Under the pieces are notes generated by a model that worked only from the letters and a program-made list of their open reading frames with translations, searched no databases and was not told the origin of the DNA. Below are positions 23,034 through 34,473 of a stretch of DNA of 64,000 bases, one piece after another. How positions within the stretch are numbered: the first letter of the stretch is position 1; the number at the start of each line of letters is the position of its first letter. Location of the stretch: NCBI RefSeq assembly GCF_023091745.1, contig NC_068920.1, forward strand, positions 120,555,622 to 120,619,621, in the 5' to 3' direction. This DNA comes from Budorcas taxicolor (Eukaryota > Chordata > Mammalia > Artiodactyla > Bovidae). Both the position numbers and the translations under genes were made by a program.

Positions 23034-24345
23034 AATCAGTCTAGTAACACTAGAAAACTGGGCTATGTGACTTATAGACAGTGGTCCCAAAATATAATTT
23101 CCCTGGAAGATAAAGATTCTACCGAGCTGACTAAGTCAGATGACCTGAGATACATCTAAGATGACTGGGCTATATTTAATGGAAGCTCTTAACTTAAGTC
23201 TTACTTGTGACTTTACCAATACTGCTGGCTATGTTATTTGTATTTCACCTGTTTTACAAAATTGCTGTTTCTTACACTGTCAAATGTGTGTCTGAGGCCC
23301 CTAATAGAATAATATATAGTCCCATAGGAGATAGATGATGGTAACAGTGTAACTCTAGATATGGGAAGAAGCAACAAGAGGGAATATTTTCCTGGACCAA
23401 GAGGCTAGTAAGACAGGTGGTCCAGAGAATTTTGGATACTGTTTTATGGCCTAGTCCAGTAACAGCACATTGAGTGGCCTGTCAACAAAATCTTTGCCAA
23501 ACCTGAGAATGGGCATTCTCAGCACCCTGGGATAAAATGGTCATGAAATGCCCCCTTCAAAATCATGGTCAAGTTTATTAGCAAAAGGGGGCTCTGCCAA
23601 CTGAAGACTGACACTTGCCATCTACATCTACAAAGATTAAATCATGGCCGCTGCAACTGCTGACTTTCAATGCCCCTGAAAGGAGTTCAGGGTGAAAATC
23701 AGGAATGAGGCACTCTGTGCTCTGGGGAAAAACTGGCATAACAGGCTTTCAGATAGTTAGATCTTTTCAGGAGAAGATTTTATGAGTCCCAATTCTTGCA
23801 TCTTCTCAAACCTAGAGAAACACTGACGTCATTAACAGTGAAATCTGCTTTGGCTATTAAGGAAAAGTTTACAATTAAAAGTCAAAATAGAGTAGCTATG
23901 GTTCAGATAGCCTGGGAAATAACTAGGTGATGCTATGGGTGTACTTTCAGATTAGACCTTGTATTGCTTAACACTTGAGTTTTCTGAGTCGTGTCAGGCT
24001 TGGATGCCACCATTCTCAAAACAATGTCTGCTGGAAGCTAGTAACATTTTTATAAAACTAGGCAACTGGCTACCTGGCTACAAGTCTCCCTGAAATGCCA
24101 GGTCCAGACTGGGTTTCAGGCCTATTCTTCTACAAAGAAATGAGATTTTTTTTTTGTCTATTAAATTCCAGTTATCACTCCTCCAATTAATTCTAGTTGG
24201 GTCTGTTACACCAAAATGGCAGACCAAGGGATTAGGATTTTAATCATACAAGACTCAGACCTAGAACTTGGAACTCAGAAATACTTCCAATTCAGTGTCT
24301 ATACTCCAAGCTGAGGCAGTCCTATGCCCCATTTTGACAGGAAGT
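23034..24345. other. Intergenic sequence, possibly ERV-derived, no gene recognised
   Basis: No supported open exon or assignable repeat. Its right part and the sequence beyond the next BovB copy may belong to the same element as the ERV 3' end at 25153-26330, since the BovB insertion at 24346 simply interrupts it, but I cannot show coding homology here. Confidence 0.35.
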
Positions 24346-24347
24346 TG

Positions 24348-25142
24348 AAATATCAATAACCTCAGATATGCAGATGACACCACCCTTATGGCAGAAAGTG
24401 AAGAGGAGCTAAAAAGCCTCTTCATGAAAGTGAAAGAGGAGAGTGAAAAAGTTGGCATAAAGCTCAACCTTCAGAAAACGAAGATCATGGCATCTGGTCC
24501 CATCACTTCATGGGAAATAGATGGGGAAACAGTGGGAACAGTGTCAGACTTTATTTTTGGGGGCTCCAAAATCACTGCAGATGGTGACTGCAGCCATGAA
24601 ATTAAAAGACACTTACTCCTTGGAAGGAAAGTTATGACCAACCTAGATAGTATATTCAAAAGCAGAGACATTACTTTGCCGACTGAAGTCCGTCTAGTCA
24701 AGGCTATGGTTTTTCCAGTGGCCATGTATGGGTGTGAGAGTTGTACTGTGAAGAAGGCAGAGCGCCGAAGAATTGATGCATTTGAACTGTGGTATTGGAG
24801 AAGGCTCTTCAGGGTCCCTTGGACTGCAAGGAGATCCAACCAGTCCATTCTGAAGGAGATCAACCCTGGGATTTCTTTGGAAGCAATGATGCTAAAGATG
24901 AAACTCCAGTACTTTGGCCACCTCATGCGAAGAGTTGACTCATTGGAAAAGACTGATGCTGGGAGGGATTGGGGGCAGGAGGAGAAGGCAATGACAGAGG
25001 ATGAGATGGCTGGATGGCATCACGGACTCGATGGACATGAGTCTGAGTGAACTCTGGGAGACGGTGATGGACAGGGAGGCCTGGCTTGCTGCGATTCACG
25101 GGGTCGCAAAGAGTTGGACACGACTGAGCGACTGAACTGAAC
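24348..25142 (+). mobile_element. BovB LINE, 5'-truncated insertion with target-site duplication
   Basis: Starts at the NINNLRYADD region and runs to the terminal repeats. The identical 10 bases TGAAATATCA occur at 24346-24355 and 25143-25152. The left copy overlaps the element's own GAAATATCAATAACC, so the 5' junction formed at microhomology. The frame is open from 24388 for 220 codons. It is shifted by a two-base loss in the KTLMLGG region (about 24952). Confidence 0.93.
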
Positions 25143-25152
25143 TGAAATATCA

Positions 25153-25838
25153 CAGTCACAGTTGGCCAGTTCCCTAAATTAAAACTGAGCGGGACTCCGT
25201 GGGGCTCTGGAGTACAGATCTGTTCTGTGTTCTCCATTTCTTATCTGTAGGATATAGGCTTCATTCAGCCTCCTTGAACTTCCTTGAGTTCCAAAGCATG
25301 GATTCAAACAGTTGCTAATCAGGGAAGGGAGGGGATATAGAAACTAGAGAAACAACCAAAGGTTGGTACAGCCTTCAGACAGAGTCCTGGTTCCTACTCA
25401 AAGAAATATGCATAACAATATCTTTGAGCCCCCACCCAGGTGGAGGATGGTAACTTCAGACTGAACACAAGATTCCTGGCTCACAGCTCTGTTGCCTCAC
25501 CACCAACCAACCAAAAAGGGTCACAAACCCTCCAACCCTCACCCCAAATGTTGCCTTCTGGTTCTGGGGACCAGAGATGACCATCCTGTTAGGTCTCCTG
25601 TTTGGCGCCTGTCTATTTCATCTCTGAGAGGGGCCAACATTTTCAAACTAAATTGCTGTTATTACAAGGGTGAATGCTGGTTTCAGGCAAAAAAAGAATA
25701 ATACCTTGACTTAGATCTGGCAGAGAGAGACTTCTGCTCTGCTAGGCAGGCCTATGCCCTTGCACAGCAGGAAGAAGTTACAGAAGAAAGAGACCTCCGC
25801 CCCAATTCCGAAGAAGTATCTTGAGTATGAAATCTCTC
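25153..25838 (+). mobile_element. Endogenous retrovirus 3' internal remnant
   Basis: Lies directly upstream of a polypurine tract and LTR. At 25551-25625 one frame reads a short hydrophobic stretch (TILLGLLFGACLFHL) preceded by GPEM and followed by a stop, reminiscent of a gammaretroviral envelope transmembrane anchor. No gag, pol or surface-envelope homology could be recognised. No intact retroviral frame is present. Assignment rests on position and this short match. Confidence 0.45.
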
Positions 25839-25847
25839 AGGGGGGAG
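25839..25847 (+). promoter_or_regulatory. Retroviral polypurine tract
   Basis: AGGGGGGAG immediately before the TGTTAGGGG start of the LTR. A purine run in this position primes plus-strand synthesis in retroviruses, so the following LTR is a 3' LTR rather than a solo copy. Confidence 0.7.
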
Positions 25848-25848
25848 T

Positions 25849-26330
25849 TGTTAGGGGAAGCACACTGATTGAAACTGCCCACCCTGGCCAAGTACCATAG
25901 TAACCATTTGCATGAGTTGTTTTATGACAGGAGATTCTGATAAGGAATACCAAACTAATAAGCCACTACCAACCAGAAGAGTTCAGGAAAGGTCTAAAGG
26001 AGACACTGCATGTCCGTCCATTTCCCAGAATCCCTCTCGCTAGCATCCATCTTGGCTGAGCGATGCATGCGCCACCAGGAAAGACTCTGAATTAGAATGA
26101 TTGGTCAAAGACCGCCCGGAAACATCCCATCACCATAAAACCGGACATTGCGAGCCACGCGGCAGAGCAGTTCTCCTGGGTTCCCTTACCCTACTGCTCT
26201 CCACCCGGGTACCCTTTCCCAATAAAATCTCTTGCTTTGTCAGCACATGTGTCTCCTTGGACAATTCATTTCTGAGTGTTAGACAAGAGCCCAGTTTCGG
26301 GCCCTGGAATGGGTCCGCCTTCCTGCAACA
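25849..26330 (+). mobile_element. ERV class I-type 3' LTR
   Basis: 482 bases bounded by TG (TGTTAGGGGAAGCACACTGA) and CA (TTCCTGCAACA). Contains a CCATAAAACC TATA-like box near 26132 and an AATAAA signal at 26221-26226, followed by a GTGTCTCC-rich U5. The layout is that of ruminant gammaretrovirus-like (ERV1) LTRs. No matching 5' LTR was seen in this window. Confidence 0.8.
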
Positions 26331-26378
26331 GATGTATGTATCTACCAATCATCCCAAGAGTACTTAAGTTCATACTAT

Positions 26379-26950
26379 TCAGTTCAAGTTGAGTTGCTCA
26401 GTCATGTCCAACTCTTTGCCACCCCATGGACTGCAACACGCCAGGCTTCCCTGTCCTGCACCAACTCCTGGAGTTTGTTCACACTCATGTCCATACAGTC
26501 AGTGATGCCATCTAACCATCTCATCCTCTGTCATCCCCTTCTCCTCCCGCCTTCAATCTTTCCCAGCATCAGGGTCTTTTCAAATGAGTCAGTTCTTTGC
26601 ATCAGGTGGCCAAAGTATTGGAGTTTCCACTTCAGCATCAGTCCTTCCAATAAATATTCAGGACTGATTTCCTTGAGGATGGACTGATTGGATCTCCTTG
26701 CAGTCCAAGGGACGCTCAAGAGACTTCTTCAACACCACAGTTCAAAAGCATCAGTTCTTCGACGCTCAGCTTTCTTTATAGTTCTCTCACACCCATACAT
26801 GACTACCGGAAAAACCATAGCTTTGACTAGACAGACCTTTGTTGGCACAGTAATGTCTCTGCTTTTTAATATGCTGTCTAGGTTGGTCATAGTCTTTTAA
26901 CTTCATGGCTGCAGTCACCATCTGCAGTGATTTTGGTGCCCCCCAAAATA
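26379..26950 (-). mobile_element. BovB LINE, 5'-truncated insertion with perfect target-site duplication
   Basis: Antisense of the BovB 3' end up to the ADGDCSHEIK region and the adjoining GGTGCCCCCCAAAATA. It is bounded by an exact 13-base duplication AAGTTCATACTAT at 26366-26378 and 26951-26963. About 20 bases of the GRK region are missing internally near 26891. Confidence 0.95.
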
Positions 26951-27084
26951 AAGTTCATACTATGGCTTAATGTAATTCAAAGAGGTAACAAATATGAAAT
27001 GCACTGTACACTGTAACAGTGAATAAATGCAGGGTACTGACACTGTTTAAAAGTTAGTCATATAAAAATAGGCTTTATAGTGTC

Positions 27085-27300
27085 AACTTGAGGTGGCTCA
27101 GACCGTAAAGCGTCTGTCTAGAATGTGGGAGACCCGAGTTCAACCCCTGGGTTGGGAAGATCCCCTGGAGAAGGAAATGGCAATCCACTCCAGTGCTATT
27201 GCCTGGAAAATCCCATGGACAGAGGAGCCTGGTAGGCTACAGTCCATGGGGTCGCAAAGAGTCGGACATGACTGATTGACTTCACTTCATACTTCACTTT
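27085..27300 (+). mobile_element. Bov-tA SINE
   Basis: tRNA-like head (GGTGGCTCAGACCGTAAAGC, GTTCAACCCCTGGGTT) plus Bov-A body (AAATCCCATGGACAGAGGAG, CATGGGGTCGCAAAGAGTCG), ending in CACTTC repeats. Confidence 0.93.
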
Positions 27301-27607
27301 AACGTTGAGAGTTATGTTTTATTCATTGGGAATTTTTAGGACTTCAGCCCAAGAGGCAGCATCTCAAGTAACCCTGAGAGAACTGCTCCAAGGAGGTGAG
27401 GGGAGGAACCAGGTTAAAGAGAAGTTTTGCAACAAAAGGCAGGTAGTCTGAACACCAAAAGATTATTGTTGATTAAAGGAAGCCAGACATTCCAAGTTAA
27501 GGAATTTAGCGCTTTTCTACATATGGGAAGACTAAGAGTCTGGGCTCATTGAAACCATTCCTTTCGTAAGCATCTTCTCAGCTATCCCGGGCTAGTATCC
27601 TGTGGTG

Positions 27608-27638
<31 letters not shown>

Positions 27639-28459
27639 CCTGAGCTCCCTTGGGGCTCCCAGTAGGAAGTGGCTGCAGTCCTAATGCTGCTAGATAGCAG
27701 ACGTTCTTTTCCTTCCTGAGTGTCCTTAGGGCTCACCAGCTCACATTGGAGGGCTGCAGTCACTGATGACTGTGACGTGTTATTTATTGATATGGCAAGA
27801 AATATGTTATTTCTCAATAGTCCAAATTCATTGCTCTGCTAAGTATTCTATCTACATTATTTTATTCAATCCTCACAACTGTAAGATGTAGGTAGTAGTA
27901 TTCTTTGTGTTTTATAAATGGGGAAGCTCACAGAGTATCTAACCCAGGTCACGCAGCTAACTGGTAAGTCTGCAGTCAAGCCCATGTCTGTGTTGATCAC
28001 AAAGACAGTGCTTCCTCCAAAGACAGAAAACAGTGCTATGTCTTTGTTTTGAACATCTGGTTAAGCTGCCTCTTCACTCATTGTCTGCAGAGGTTAGTCC
28101 TGCAACATCAGCTCTGGTATCTGCTGTCACCTAGACAGCAGTCTCCATGGGTTCTTGAAGAAGGTCTGGTGTTGCAGGAGAACTCCCTCCCTTCCAACAA
28201 CCCCACAACCACCAACTCTGGGTCTTATCTGGCAGACCTCACATTCCTGCTAAGCGCCTCAAGCAGGACACATTCCTAACTGGGTGCAGGAAGAATTCCT
28301 GGCATTCTTCAGCCTGCTGTCCTCCCAGGGACTGGTATAGAGGGAAAAAACCTTCATTTCTAGTGTTTGGAATTACTCTGAATTAACTCCTGCTGTTCAA
28401 GCCTTGAGAAGGGGGAAATAAAGGGAGGATGAAGGGGAGATTAAGACCCATTGAGATAA
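27301..28459. other. Intergenic sequence; possible ruminant LTR-like repeat, T26 run and MIR relic
   Basis: 27301-27835 has the feel of a ruminant interspersed repeat (CCAAGAGGCAGCATCTCAAG, ACTGCTCCAAGGAGGT), possibly an LTR, but I cannot name it. A 26-base T run occupies 27608-27633. An antisense MIR relic lies at about 27835-28005 (CAATCCTCACAACTGTAAGA, GGTCACGCAGCTAACTGG). No gene recognised. Confidence 0.4.
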
Positions 28460-30066
28460 ATCAGTTTAGTTCAGTTGCTCAGTCATGTCCGACTCTTTGC
28501 GACCCCATGAATCACAACAGGCCAGGCCTCTCTGTCCATCACCAACACCCAGAGTTGACTCAGACTCACGTCCATCGAGTCAGTGATGCCATTCATCCAT
28601 CTCATCCTCTGTCGTCCCCTTCTCCTCCTGCCCCCAATCCCTCCCAGCATCAGAGTCTTTTCCAATGAGTCAACTCACTCTTCACATGAGGTGGCCAAAA
28701 TACTGGAGTTTCAGCTTCAGCATCATTCCCTCCAAAGAAATCCCAGGGCTGATCACCTTTAGAATGGACTGGTTGGATCTCCTTGCAGTCCAAGGGACTC
28801 TCAAGAGTCTTCTCCAACACCACACTTCAAAAGCATCAATTCTTCAGCGCTTAGCCTTCTTCACAGTCCAACTCTCACATCCATACATGACCACAGGAAA
28901 GACCGTAGCCTTGACTAGACAGACCTCAGTCAGCAAAGTAATGTCTCTGCTTTTGAATATGCTATCTAGGTTGGTCATAACTTTTCTTCCAAGGAGTAAG
29001 CGTCTTTTAATTTCATGGCTGCAGTCACCATCTGCAGTGATTTTGGAGCCCCGCAAAATAAAGTCTGACACTGTTCCCACTGTTTCCCCATCTATTTCCC
29101 ATGAAGTGATGGGACCGGATGCCGTGATCTTCGTTTTCTGAATGTTGAGCTTTACGCCAACTTTTTTACTCTCCTCTTTCACTTTCATGAAGAGGCTTTT
29201 TAGCTCCTCTTCACTTTCTGCCATAAGGGTGGTGTCATCTGCATATCTGAGGTTATTGATATTTCTCCCGGCAATCTTGATTCCAGCTTGTGTTTCTTCC
29301 AGTCCAACGTTTCTCATGATGTACTCTGCATAGAAGTTAAATAAGCAGGGTGACAATATACAGCCTTGATGTACTCCTTTTCCTATTTGGAACCAGTCTG
29401 TTGTTCCATGTCCAGTCCTAACTGTTGCTTCCTGACCTGCATACAGATTTCTCAAGACACAGGTCAGGTGGTCTGGTATTCCCATCTCTTTCAGAATTTT
29501 CCACAGTTTCTTGTGATCCACACAGTCAAAGGCTTTGGCACAGTCAATAAAGCAGAAATAGATGTTTTTCTGGAACTCTCTTGCTTTTTCCATGATCCAG
29601 TGGATGTTGGCAATTTGATTTCTGGTTCCTCTGCCTTTTCTAAAACCAGCTTTAACATCAGGAAGTTTCCAGTTCACATATTGCTGAAGCCTGGCTTGGA
29701 GAATTTTGAGCATTACTTTACTAGCTTGTGAGATGAGTGCAATTGTGTGGTAGTTTGAGCATTCTTTGGCATTGCCTTTTTTGGAATTGGAATGAAAACT
29801 GACCTTTTCCAGTCCTGTGGCCACTGCTGAGTCTTCCAAATTTGCTGGCATATTGAGTGCAGCACTTTCACAGCATCATCTTTTAGGATTTGAAATAGCT
29901 CAACTGCAATTCCATCACCTCCACTAGCTTTGTTCATAGTGATGCTTTCTAAGGCCCCCTTGACTTCACATTCCAGGATGTCTGACTCTAGGTGAGTGAT
30001 CACACCATCGTGATTATCTGGGTCGTGAAGATCTTTTTTGTACAGTTCTTCTGTGTATTCTTGCCA
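28460..30066 (-). mobile_element. BovB LINE, best-preserved copy in the window
   Basis: About 1.6 kb antisense BovB with complete 3' end (terminal repeats at 28463-28480), reaching upstream to the WQEYTEELYKKDLHDPDNHD region. It keeps long open frames on the - strand. No clear target-site duplication was found, so the 5' boundary near 30066 is approximate. Confidence 0.95.
28844..29851 (-). pseudogene. BovB reverse-transcriptase fragment, 335-codon open frame
   Basis: The longest open frame in the window. In order it shows SKKGNAKECSNY, the fingers region LQARLQQYVN, FRKGRGTRNQIANI, motif A FIDCAKAFDCVDH (about residue 108), IPDHLTCVLRNLYAG, motif B QGCILSPCLFN, motif C RYADDTTLMAES (about residues 203-206), TSWEIDGETVGTVSDF and YGCESWTVKKAKR before a stop. 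The normal ORF continues through the thumb and C-terminal RRRRGRQRMRW region, and the N-terminal endonuclease is missing. It is a 5'-truncated copy, not a gene of the host. Confidence 0.94.
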
Positions 30067-31964
30067 AATACTTCTCCTCATAACCTGTTTCAGAATTGTG
30101 GAATCAGGAATTCGTACTCCTTCTCAATAGTCTCTTCCATCTATGAGGTCCTTGCCTTTGACAGGCTGTGTTGTTTGTCTTATACATCATGGCACCTTAA
30201 TGTCAGTTATAGTTTATAAATAGAATAGTCTAGATGTTTGCATGCATATTACCTCTCTGCAACAATAACAGGTATTACTTTTATAAACACAGTCATACTT
30301 TATCATGCTTTATCACTTACATCATTCCATTTGATCTTCACAAGAAATCTATGAGGTTGATATTATTATTTCCATTTTTGTAGGGGGAGAAATCTAAGCT
30401 GAGACGTGAGGTAACTCACATGCTGTTAAATAATTGCCAAGAAAGAGGTGGCCTGTGCCCAGAACTTCTGACTCCCCTTCACCATTTTTCATGTTCAAGG
30501 CCCCCCATTATGCCATCATAGATACTGCAAGGGGGTAACTGGGAGTCTGTCCAGTTACTGGGTAAGATCTGGTTCTCCTTCCCAGAGAGGGACTCCAGTA
30601 AGAGACTAGGGGTCTGGAGGTCCAGCCAGGGAGCACTGGGGAGCTGGCTAGGGTACTAGGTCAGGATGTGCCTGTAGCAGCACAGGATGAAACAGGAAAT
30701 GTGATCCAACATCTTGAGAAGCTGAGTCAAAAATTCAAGTCAACCACCTATGCAGTGATGAATTTTAAGGTATGGAGCATAGCCACCTGGTAGGCAGCAA
30801 GCATCCTCCTGATGTCCCACATACTGATCCCAAAATACAAGTCTTTTCTTTGGATCTTACTAGCAACTGGCCCTTGATGCCCTAGATTTTGTGTGAGTGT
30901 GTGTGTGTGTGTGTACCTGCACTTGCGTGTGTGTGTGTATGTCTGAAGGCTATTAATAACTGTTGAGTTGTTAAGAGTTAGTCATATTTGATATTCATAA
31001 ATAAAATTTTAGCACATTACTACAGTTTACTGAGGTGAATACTTACTATTCACCTGGTTGCCAGGCAACACTTGGCCATATTTGCAAAGCTCCCACTATT
31101 AAGGTTCAGGGACAGATTGTTGAAGTAGCCGCAGTTTTTAGGAAGATAGCTTTGTTATTAGTATCAGTGCTATATTGTTGCATCAGTACTTTTCAATGGT
31201 TAACTATTCCTTGTTTTTAATTATATGTTACCCTTCATTTATCTCCATCATTATCTGTTTGATATAGATTATTTGATTAACCCTTACAGTAAGATAGTGG
31301 TATCTCTAGAGGTTAACTCAATTTATGACCTATAAGTTTTCTATAACAAAACGTTAAAACAAATATGGATTGTAGTACACATGGGAACCAGCCACACCAA
31401 TGTAGCTAAAACAGGTATTCACGTGATCTGCACACAATATACTTATACAGCAACAGTTCTTTGCTATCAGGGAATTCTTTAAGAAGCAGGAAAGACGGGG
31501 GTACATGGGTCTTAGAGCCTATTACCCCACCCACGTGGGCCTCAATCAAAAAAGTCTGAGAACCACTGGGAAGAGAGGGATGAACTTGGGCTTCTTTTAA
31601 TAGGATGGAAAGAAATACAGAGACCAAAAGAGAGTGAATATGTGAAGGAAGCCTGGGAGGCAGAAATTAGAGATTTCTGGTACTGGGGAAATGATGCCTG
31701 CAGTATCTTATCAGATGCCTGTGGCCTCGGGCATGGATGAGGAAGGAGTTATTCAAAGTGGTCATGTCCCAAGGGTGCCCTATAGGGCAGTCTGGTTCAT
31801 GTATTGTGCCAAGGTGCCCTGCCAGGGCAGACAGTGACTGACACAGCTGTCCCTCACTGACTATGAACCCTAGTGCCAGAGAAGAGAAATCTTTTTGTAA
31901 CTCGTCTGCCTTCACAGAATGCCCTTAGTAAATGATTTTAAAGTCCCCATATGCAGCATATCGG
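30067..31964. other. Intergenic sequence with MIR relic and (TG)n
   Basis: Antisense MIR relic at about 30310-30480 (TTTGATCTTCACAAGAAATC, ATTTCCATTTTTGTAG). (TG)n-rich microsatellite at about 30893-30941 interrupted by ACCTGCACTTGCG. No supported exon. Confidence 0.5.
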
Positions 31965-33165
31965 TGTGACCAATAAGGGGTTAATATCCAAACTACGCAA
32001 ACAACTCATACTGCCTAACACACACACACACACATAAAACAAGCAACCCAATTAAAAAATGGGCAGAAGATCTGAATAGACACTTTTCCAAACAAGAAAT
32101 ACAGATGACTAATAGCCAAATGAAAAGTGCTCAACATTGCTAGTCAACAGAGAAATACAAATCAAAACCACAATGAGATAGCACCTCACACCAATAGAAT
32201 GGCTGTCATCAAAAAGACTATAGTAACCAGTGTTGGTGAGAATGTAGGAAAAGGGGTACCTTTGTACACTGTTGGTGGGAATATAAATTGGTGAAGCTGC
32301 TGTGGAAAACAGTATGGAGAGTTCTCAAAAAATTAAAAATAGAACTACCATATGACCCAGCAATTCTTCTCCTGTAGAATTTGGTTATATATCCCAAGAA
32401 AGAAAACGCTAATTTGAAAAGATATATGCACCCTAATGCTCATGCAGCATTATTTGCAGTAGCCAAGATATGGAACCAATCTAAATATCCATCAATAGTC
32501 GATGGATAAAGAAGCATTCACAGTGGAATACTACTCATCCATAAAAAAGAATGAAATTTTGCTGTTTGCAGCATGGGTGGACTTGAAGAGTTTTATACTT
32601 AATGAAATAAATCAGACAGAGAAAGACAGACACTGTATGTTTTCACTTATATGTAGTATCTAAAAAATAAAACTAGTGAATATAACAAAGCAAATGCAGA
32701 CTCAGATGTAGAGAATAGGCTATAGTAGTGGTTACCATTGGGGAGAAAGGAGAGGGAAGGACAAGGTAGGGGTAGGGGATTAAGTGATATAAACTATCTA
32801 TAAAATAAATAAGCTACAAGGATATATTGTGTAGCACAGGGAAAAGTGCCAATATCCCTGGTGGCTCAGTGGTAAAGAATCCACCTGCAATGCAGGAGAC
32901 GTGGGTTTGATCCCTGGGTTGGGACAATATCCTGGAGGAGGGCATGGCAACCCACGCCAGTATTCTTGCCAGGAAAATCCCATGGACAGAGGAGCCTGGT
33001 GGGCTACAGGACAGGGGGTTGCAAAAAGTCAGACATGACTGAAGTGATTGAACACACACATACACATAAATGGAGCATAACCTTTAAAAATTGTGAATTA
33101 TTGTTGTACACCCATAACTTATATAATATTACAAATCAACTATATCAATTAAAAATTAAAAAATG
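31965..33165 (+). mobile_element. L1 LINE 3' portion, interrupted by a SINE
   Basis: Degenerate L1 ORF2 end (NPIKKWAEDLNRHFSKQEIQ, PYDPAIL, MEYYSS-like text), followed by the 3' untranslated region and an A-rich end (CAACTATATCAATTAAAAAT). Interrupted by a Bov-tA SINE at 32851-33060. A (CA)n run near 32018-32034 expands an internal point. Older and more decayed than the L1 fragment at 20690. Confidence 0.9.
32851..33060 (+). mobile_element. Bov-tA SINE nested in L1
   Basis: tRNA-like head (CCCTGGTGGCTCAGTGG, GTTTGATCCCTGGGTT) and Bov-A body. The L1 text before it (GTGCC) and after it (TAAATGGAGCATAACC) is continuous with the L1 3' region, so the SINE inserted after the L1. Confidence 0.93.
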
Positions 33166-33670
33166 AAAGTCCCCACATGAGCAAATTATAGCCCTTGAGA
33201 TACTCCAGGAAGTCATGGGGTGTTGCTTTTTTCATGGATATATTGAAGGTAGCTGCCTCCTGCTCCCAACCAGAGAAGATGAGTGATAGCCTAAGGATAT
33301 TGAAATGATATTGAAATAATCTTGAAATTTAGAGACGAATCCAATAATGTGCTTTCATTTTGGCAAAGTCAGAATGTGGGAAGAGAAGAGCTTAGATACA
33401 AAATATAGTCTTTCTTCAATTTCTTGAAATGCCACCAAGAAAAAACTACCATTACTGCAAAAAGGCCATCTAGAAGGAAGAACCTATGGAGAGACGTCTT
33501 CTTATTCTGAGAATTTTGGGTTTGAATTCAGGCAAGAGAAAATCATCTGGTTATTGTTAAGAATCCAAAGTTCCTTAAGTGAAGCAGGCCAAAATAGAGC
33601 TATCATCATCAAAAAGCAGTTCTAAATCTATCCTTGATGTAATTTTATGAATACTTTATTACACGATTTT
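33166..33670. other. Intergenic sequence, no gene recognised
   Basis: No exon, RNA gene or assignable repeat seen. Confidence 0.45.
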
Positions 33671-33881
33671 GTTGTTGTTTAGTCACTAAGTCGTGTCCAA
33701 CTCTTTACGACCTCTTGGATTATAGCCCTCGGGGCTTCGCTGTCCATGGGATTTACCAGGCAAGAATACTGGAGTGGGTTACCGTTTCCTTCTCCAGGGG
33801 ATCTTCCCCACCCAGGGATCAAACCCAACGTCTCCTACATTGGCAGATGGATTCTTTACTGCTGAGCCACCAGGAAAGGCC
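33671..33881 (-). mobile_element. Bov-tA SINE
   Basis: Antisense copy: GTTGTTTAGTCACTAAGTCG, AATACTGGAGTGGGTTACCG, GGGATCAAACCC (B-box side) and GCTGAGCCACCAGGAAAGGC at the head end. Confidence 0.92.
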
Positions 33882-33962
33882 ATTATAAGCTTTATACCAT
33901 CATTAATCATTGTTAAGTGTCCCATTTGATAAAGTGATAACTGCCTTCAAGTAAACTTTTAG

Positions 33963-34056
33963 AAAAGCTTCTCTAGTGGCTCAGATGGTAAAGAATCTGC
34001 CTGCAATGTGGGAGACCCAGGTTTGATCCCTGGGTTGGGAAGATCCCCTGGAGAAG
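33963..34056 (+). mobile_element. Bov-tA SINE, tRNA-like head only
   Basis: About 94 bases: GCTTCTCTAGTGGCTCAGAT through GTTTGATCCCTGGGTTGGGA to CCCTGGAGAAG. The whole Bov-A body is absent. AAACTTTTAG (33953-33962) and AAACTTTAG (34057-34065) flank it as an imperfect target-site duplication, which suggests it was inserted already short. Confidence 0.8.
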
Positions 34057-34298
34057 AAACTTTAGTAAATAGTACTATATAATTGAAGATACATATATTG
34101 AAAGAAATTTCGTTTGGCACCCAAAAAGTATTCATCTTGATTTCTTGCTTAGTAACTATTGAGAGAGATGAGTTGATATGAAAATACAAAGATGTCTTAC
34201 TGAGTTGACATACGCCTTTTGAGAATGCACTTTCAAAAATGGCAATAATAGTGTCAATTGTTACCTTTATTTGATTTTCCCTGAGTGATCGAATGACT

Positions 34299-34463
34299 GC
34301 TGCTGCTGCTGCTGCTAAGTCGCTTCAGTTGTATCCGACTCTATGCGACCCCATAGATCGCAGCCCACCAGGCTCCGCCGTCCCTGGGATTCTCCAGGCA
34401 AGAACACTGGAGTGGGTTACCGTTTCCTTCTCCAATGCGTGAAAGTGAAAAGTGAAAGTGAAG
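34299..34463 (-). mobile_element. Bov-A2 SINE, truncated, with target-site duplication
   Basis: Antisense Bov-A monomer with its (CAG)n tail (seen as GCTGCTGCT at 34300-34316) and the GTGAAAAGTGAAAGTGAAG linker, after which the second monomer is missing. Exact 10-base duplication TCGAATGACT at 34289-34298 and 34464-34473. Confidence 0.93.
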
Positions 34464-34473
34464 TCGAATGACT

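Noticed and set aside
27608..27633. T26 run as the tail of a processed pseudogene on the - strand
   Set aside because: Sequence on both sides seems to belong to one ruminant repeat, no cDNA-like coding text follows, and no flanking duplication was found.
34300..34318. CTG/CAG run as a possible expandable disease-type repeat
   Set aside because: It is the normal (CAG)n tail of Bov-A2, as also at 45849, 51277 and 62993; short and not in a gene.
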